From Myrica gale (lineage: Eukaryota; Streptophyta; Magnoliopsida; Fagales; Myricaceae), in NCBI GenBank assembly GCA_963930655.1, contig OZ005605.1, forward strand, positions 19,661,501 to 19,725,500: a stretch of DNA of 64,000 nt. Direction: 5' to 3'. A program made the position numbers and the translations under genes. Positions 58,906 to 64,000 of this stretch are shown here, in pieces. The first letter of the stretch is position 1; every line of letters begins with the position of its first letter. The notes beneath the pieces are model-generated. The model saw only the letters and a program-made list of their open reading frames with translations, had not been told where the DNA came from and ran no database searches.

Positions 58906-61900
58906 CTAACATTTCCTACTGATCATAGCAGATCTCTTCCGCATGTGTTTGACTCCATAAGCTGCAGTTGAAGCCACTGTTGTTGAAGCCACTAACCAAC
59001 TGCATCAAATAAAATGGACTTTGTCATAAAATGTCGAAAGAGTCAAAATTCAGTCTGCCAGAATGGTGGATGAGTTACCTCAAATATTCGATGTATAATT
59101 GGGTTTCTTGGGTCCCAAACTGTGGCTGAAGAAGAGCTGCAGCTACTAAAGCCAACTGGAGAACTGTATTAACCTGTTGGGATCAGTGCTACTTGTTAAG
59201 CAAGCTGAAAGTAATCTAACCAAATTAACCTAGCCTGCTGTGCTAATTGTCTTTTTGCTCATCCTATGGCATCAGCCAAGAGCACACCATGCTGAACTCT
59301 TAAAAAGCGGTATAGCATTTCTTGCTGAACTAAATTATTTCATTAGAAACAAACAAAAAGTCAATCATAAAATGGGAAGTGAAGTTATAAAACTTCAGTA
59401 GATAACCAATCCACTAATATCCAAAATCCTTATGCTGACTCTCCATTTCAAAAGGTTAAAGTCATAAACAAGATTCACCTCTAACCTAGTCCACATTGCA
59501 GAATATTATACCCTAAGGTGCATATATTACACTATTACTCACCCACACATGATATGACTGGTTAATGAAAATCGAAGCTTACCTTGCTAATAAACAGAGG
59601 CTCAACCTTTTGAGTACAGGTACCATCCAGGTTGAAGAACTCAAACCCAGTTTTCCACTAAAGGAAGAAGACATTCAAAAAAATCAATCAAGATAGAAAG
59701 AACGGAAATTCATATAGCAAGCTCAGGCTAGGCTATATTACCTCCCAACCCAAGCTACTAGCTCTTTCATATACTGCACCACCAATGAGGAAGACATCTC
59801 GCAACACAACGAGTCCAACAAGTCCAGCTGCACAATCCAAAAAATCAAATCAGATTCATCTTCCTTGCACATTACATGATATATCTACATGCATGTCAAT
59901 CTTATCTGTTCCAAATAATATAATTTATAGGTGCAAATCTATGCAGCAGTATGACATCTATGATGGCAAATCATTTGATTTGATCAGGTATCCATACTTT
60001 TTTTTTTATGACGAGGAAATTCCCCAAAGCCGGACCCTTTTGGCCCAACCCTGAAGTACAAACCCCGGCCCCCTGGACCGAGGTATCCATACTTATCGCT
60101 GTAGACAAATATTACTTGGAGGGGCTAAAATTTCTTATACATCATGAATCCCGCAATTAACTTCAACTAACACCACCATTGGAAACATGTGAAAAAAGGA
60201 AGGAAGGAAGCTCAAAAGGAGAGAGGGGGGGGGGGGGGGGTTGTTGCAAGACCACTTACGATGCAGAAGATCATTATGTACCATTGCCAAAGCAACACAT
60301 CCAATAAGAACCTGTAACAAGAAGACAAATGAGGAAAAAAAAAGGATAAAGTTCGGCCACAGGGCAAGTTCAATAAAAAAAGATAATGTCTGAAATTTCT
60401 TACCTTGTCAGCAAGGGGATCGAGGTAGGAACCCACTACAGAATTAATTCTCATCTTTCTAGCCACATATCCATCTAGCTACATGATGAATGAAAAAGAA
60501 AAGAAAAGCATTTACCATCATGATTTTCCCACATTTGGTTTCTCTGACATCAAATACTTGTAAGAATAAAAACAAAAGATGTGTCCGTACCCAATCAGTT
60601 GCCCCTGAAATAGCCAATCCCAACATTGCTGAAGAATACCACTCATTTTTGATCATCCTGCATAAAGATTGTTAATCACCTTCATTTTTGAGAATAAGCA
60701 AAAAAATCTGAGGCCATAGGGTCATATTTAAAAAAAGAAATGCTACAATCAAATGAGCTCAACACCTAAAGCTCTTTATACAGGTTAGAATCAATGCTAA
60801 CAAGAAAGCACGATGCAACTCAGAGACAGCGTAGCTGAAGGGAAGTATACAGGGGAAGATACTAGCTAAACTACATTCTATCTCTCAACTTAAGAGCATC
60901 CAAAAAGCTAGATAGAGATGAGAAGAATGATCTACATTTTGGTTATCCCACGTTCAAGAGACGAAAGATTAAAGCAACAGCAGTTTGCGGCTGCTACACA
61001 CCCCTCAAACATCCAATACTCTTTTCTCAACTTCACCATTCAAGACCTTAATAACTAAACCATAATCCATAAATTTGACATTTACCCAAAACGCGGGAAG
61101 CCAAAAAGTGTTGATGACCATACCTAACAACTTATTCAAATTGTTCTGTAAGTAATGACAACATTCCTCTAGCACCAGAACGATGTAGGACCAATGTTCC
61201 ATAGTCTCACCCTCCTCTAACACAAATCACGAGCTACTTTTTCTTCGGTCCTTGATGTGGTTCTTTGTAAAAAAAAACCCAACAAAGTACACAACCCCCC
61301 CCCCCCCAAAAAAAAAAATAAAAAATAAAAAACCAACCAAAGTAATGAGCAATGTAGTCCTTTTTGATCTCACACGATTAATAGTCACTAAATAAAACGA
61401 AATCTGTAGTATCGTCATAGGTGCAACTGTTCATCGTTTCCAAGATGAAACCTTTTTACGAGATTAAAACCTAAAAACAACACGATGCTTGCTTGAAGCA
61501 GACACCCGCAATTATCTACTATTATTCAATCCAAAACGAGTAATTCTTCTCGTTTCGCTTTTCTTTAAGACAAATTTTTCTTCCCATTTGCTTTAATTTT
61601 CCCAGCAACCACAAACAGGGCATCAACGAGAAAAAGCGCACCATCCAAGCACAGGACCGGAGAGCAACCGACTCATCGAGATCAAATTCGGCAAGTTCAC
61701 GAAACTCTTAACAAAAGTGTCAGTCGGCTGCCTGGGCGTTTCGACCCGATCCAACAAGGTCTACCCGGAAGAGACGGACCCGAGGCCCAACTTAAGGGGC
61801 AAGGCGGTCCTGCTTCTGAGCAGATTGAGGTTCAAGTTGAGGGCCTGGACCCTGCGCAAAACGACGGCGTTGCCCTGGAGGTAGAGAGGCGTGGCGGACT

Positions 61901-62150
61901 GGGAGAGCATCCAGGGAGGGCAAGAGAGGAAGAGAGGACCGTGCAACGGGGCGATCCATTTGCAGAAAGGGGAGATGAAGCGAGGCGGGTTCGAAGAAGG
62001 GAAGCGAAAGAGAGGGTGAGAGAGAGAACGAGTGAGTGGGAAATACGGGAGAGGGATTGTGGAAGCGGTGGCGGAGGAGGAGGTGAGAAAGGTTCTTGAT
62101 CTTTTGGGGTTTCTGATTAGGGCTTTGAAGGTCCTGAAGACAACCATCAT
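58906..62150 (-). CDS. CLS: Cardiolipin synthase (CLS), with an in-frame TAG in exon 1
   Basis: Eight exons (62150-61642, 60657-60591, 60478-60404, 60311-60260, 59827-59742, 59657-59583, 59173-59079, 58999-58906) give 351 codons including the stop. The CDP-alcohol phosphatidyltransferase motif is complete across exons 2-3: [20 protein letters not shown] then LDPLAD. Exons 5-8 match the rest of plant CLS ([50 protein letters not shown]). The enzyme joins CDP-diacylglycerol and phosphatidylglycerol in the inner mitochondrial membrane; the first about 100 residues look like a mitochondrial presequence. Codon 130 (61763-61761) is TAG in an otherwise continuous frame between GLGSVSSG and TLLDRVETP. 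Everything after it is well conserved, so decay is very recent, or this is an allele or a base-call error. Confidence 0.85.
60000..60080 (-). mobile_element. Short retroposon (5'-truncated SINE) in CLS intron 4
   Basis: An 81 bp insertion is flanked by a 14 bp duplication, AGGTATCCATACTT (59986-59999 and 60081-60094). It starts with a run of T, so read on the minus strand it ends in poly(A). The body on that strand reads GGGTTTGTACTTCAGGGTTG then GGGGAATTTCCTCGTCAT. A long duplication plus an A-tail shows LINE-driven retroposition; the small size fits a truncated SINE. Confidence 0.75.
60226..60241. repeat. G-run in CLS intron 4
   Basis: About fifteen G in a row lie just downstream of the exon 4 donor in transcript orientation (a C-run in the CLS pre-mRNA). 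A matching C-run followed by an A-run occurs at 61298-61320 in intron 1. Both are likely length-variable. Confidence 0.8.
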
Positions 62151-62920
62151 TGTAGCAGCATTTCTCCTTTTTTCGGAAGCCTAGAGGTTTTTTCCAGGGC
62201 TTTAGAGGACGGTCAGCACATCGCCTGCAATGCCGTTTCATACAATTCTACAATGTCTCCATGTGGCAGAAAAACAGGACACCACGTGAGTGCAGGACTC
62301 ATTATACGGTTTGTTTTGTAACTTAAAATTTTAGTATTTAGTTTATTGAAAAAGCGAAAAGATATAATTTTTTATAATAAAAAATTATAATTTAACTAAG
62401 AAAAAAAATTATATTATAATAGTTTATAGTTTTAAAATTTTAGAAAGCATAAAGTTTTACCTCACAAACACCCTAGCAAACTAATAAAATCTGTCTCCGT
62501 TATTATACGGTTATTTAGCGTGTGTAGTCGTTAGAAAAAATACGCGCGTGGATGATTTTATCTTTATATTAAGATTTTCTACGGATTACTTTTGTTATTA
62601 CAGTCGAAACCGTGGTTATGTTTGTTTTGAACAATTTTGTAAGATTTGAAGAGTTTTGTAAATTTGTAGGTGTTGTTAAAGTTGTATTGATATTTGTGTA
62701 GAGATTGATGATGTGTAAAAAAATAATGATAATTTTTAAAGTTGGTGTTTTTTAAATTCGAATTTATTAATTTTTTTAAAAAAATTTAAATATAATTAAA
62801 AAAGGCAAAAAATACTAAAACGATGAACTGCGGTCATGCTACTGTATCTGCAGCTGCGCAGGAGACATACAACACTATAAAAGCTGCCAAACTACAGTGT
62901 AGAATCCAGAAAAAAACTCA
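62151..62920. other. CLS promoter side and AT-rich intergenic DNA
   Basis: CCACGTGAG near 62284, a G-box core CACGTG, lies about 130 bp upstream of the CLS start. From 62300 to 62800 the DNA is AT-rich with palindromic phrases resembling decayed MITEs. No gene was recognised. Confidence 0.4.
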
Positions 62921-62921
62921 G

Positions 62922-63178
62922 GGACTGTTCGGCACCCTTGTTTTCTCAGGATTTTTTGAATCATGAGAATACACAAACTGAACATATTTTTTAACATCAC
63001 CTAAAAATAACTACAGCACGCATACTAATAAAGTTAACATAACTAAAAATTTTCAAAACACAGACAAATTCTCAAAAAACAATCCCACCGAACATCCTCT
63101 CAATCTCGCCGAACAAGAAGTGTCACACTGTGTCAGGAGATGCGAATCCTGCTTTTACCTTAAAACCGAACATGCCCC
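62922..63178. mobile_element. Possible nested MITEs with TGTTCGG ends
   Basis: The left end is GGACTGTTCGGCACCCTTGT. Candidate right ends in inverted form are CCCACCGAACATCC at 63085-63098 and AACCGAACATGCCCC at 63165-63179. The TIR resembles the Tourist group, but no clean 3 bp duplication could be assigned, so the boundaries are uncertain. Confidence 0.4.
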
Positions 63179-63500
63179 GTACCTTCGCCGGACCATTGAC
63201 CAAAAAGACGCCAAAAAAAGAAAAAGAAAAAGAAAAAGAAATCCGATTGGCGGTTCGCCGAACAGAATGAGTCCATGACTATGACCAAAAGCCGGTCAAA
63301 AGAGCGAGACCTACGAGGGGTGTCACAACTATTTATAAATCCACCAATCAAGCCAAATTTGAACGTCTTCTCTATATTTATTTAACCTTTATTTTTTCAA
63401 ATTTTAAATTCAAACATAAATTAATAATTAATTAAATTATAAAATACTATTTAACCTCTATCCTTTAGCTTCTAAGAATAAAAATAAAAAATAAACTTTT

Positions 63501-63558
63501 ATCTCTTCTTTTACACTCAAAATATTCATTTAACACATATTTCGGGTTGGGTGTTACA
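63501..63558. repeat. Dispersed repeat shared with 42121-42180
   Basis: The segment ATCTCTTCTTTTACACTCAA followed by AATATTCATTTAACACATAT and ending GGTGTTACA matches 42121-42180 with few differences. The GTGTTACA end suggests the 3' terminus of the same LTR-type family, but no 5 bp duplication or other end was found. Confidence 0.5.
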
Positions 63559-63559
63559 A

Positions 63560-64000
63560 GATAACCCATTTCAAGGCCAGGCCGGGTTTTGTACAGATAC
63601 CAGAGCCTAACCCGAAGGTTGGTTTGGGGCCCTTCTCAACTCAATGAGCATGGGCCAGCAATTGAAGGACAGGTAAAAGTTCGTTATAGTTAGTTAGTTT
63701 TACGCAAACAGCCTAGACCAGAGGGTCTATTGTCTTTCGAACACGTGAAACTACAAAGAAACTAAATTAAGGATTCAGCGGAACTTACGTTATGGATTGG
63801 TACTGGAAACTAACCGCACTGACAGCCTGACACTCCTATATTGTCCCGATAAAAACCCTAAAACACGTTCTTTTGTCGCATTAGATTAAGTTTCCAGTTT
63901 CTCAGCGCTTAGAAACCTCGGGACTCTCGTATTGCAACGATAATAAAAAGAATCCCAAACCCACAGCGTTTTCTCCATTAGTCTGTTCGTGAGGTGGGTG
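63560..64000. other. Window end, no gene recognised
   Basis: Nothing with recognisable coding potential was seen. GCCTAACCCGAAGG and CCCGATAAAAACCCTAAAAC motifs near the end resemble plant promoter sequence (AAACCCTAA telo-box-like at 63846), which may belong to a gene starting beyond the window. Confidence 0.3.

Noticed and set aside
61730-61763. A 33-nt GTAGAC...CCCAG segment in CLS exon 1 as an intron removing the stop
   Set aside because: It is well below the minimum length of plant introns; noted only as something transcripts could test.

Overview
This is nuclear DNA from a flowering plant, most likely a eudicot and probably a woody or early-branching lineage with repeat-rich intergenic DNA. 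The evidence is GT-AG introns in nearly every gene, plant-only families (TOM1, class V small heat shock protein, DUF620, patellin, P-type PPR) and typical plant transposons. The species cannot be named from sequence alone.

Layout. An AT-hook protein gene (exon to 3183) and MED21 (4205-5776) lie on the plus strand, followed by RBP45 (11903-7308) on the minus strand. From about 13.2 to 23.5 kb is a wrecked MYND zinc-finger gene whose coding sequence has been split by two hAT transposons, a copia-type solo LTR and a 3.3 kb LTR-like element. HSP15.4 (25413-25962) follows. Then comes a terminal-inverted-repeat element carrying a broken patellin fragment (about 26.9-28.6 kb). The 20-exon ASPM gene (39423-29333, minus) comes next. 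A Pack-MULE carrying two exons and an intron of a DUF620 gene sits at 41001-42018. Derlin (43373-45655, plus) and TOM1 (53180-47167, minus) are tail to tail. An altered tRNA-Trp gene (54896-54973), an intronless PPR gene (55172-56407, plus) and cardiolipin synthase (62150-58906, minus) complete the window.

The genes do not form one pathway; they are ordinary housekeeping neighbours (Mediator, RNA binding, stress chaperone, spindle, ER quality control, tonoplast membrane protein, mitochondrial translation, mitochondrial lipid). From memory, TOM1, Derlin-2, ASPM, HSP15.4 and the AT-hook gene lie close together on Arabidopsis chromosome 4 (At4g21790-At4g21895), while MED21 and CLS lie in another chromosome 4 block and RBP45 and the PPR gene in a chromosome 1 block. 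The window would then hold the unsplit ancestral order.

I reconstructed exon-intron structures by hand. All multi-exon models close in frame, which is strong internal support. The exception is CLS, which has an in-frame TAG in exon 1. No novel defence or mobile system of an unknown kind was found. The most notable signals are two gene-fragment-capturing elements 14 kb apart, serial insertion into one gene, the CLS stop codon, the altered tRNA-Trp, and an apparently identical 324-bp tandem duplication in a TOM1 intron.
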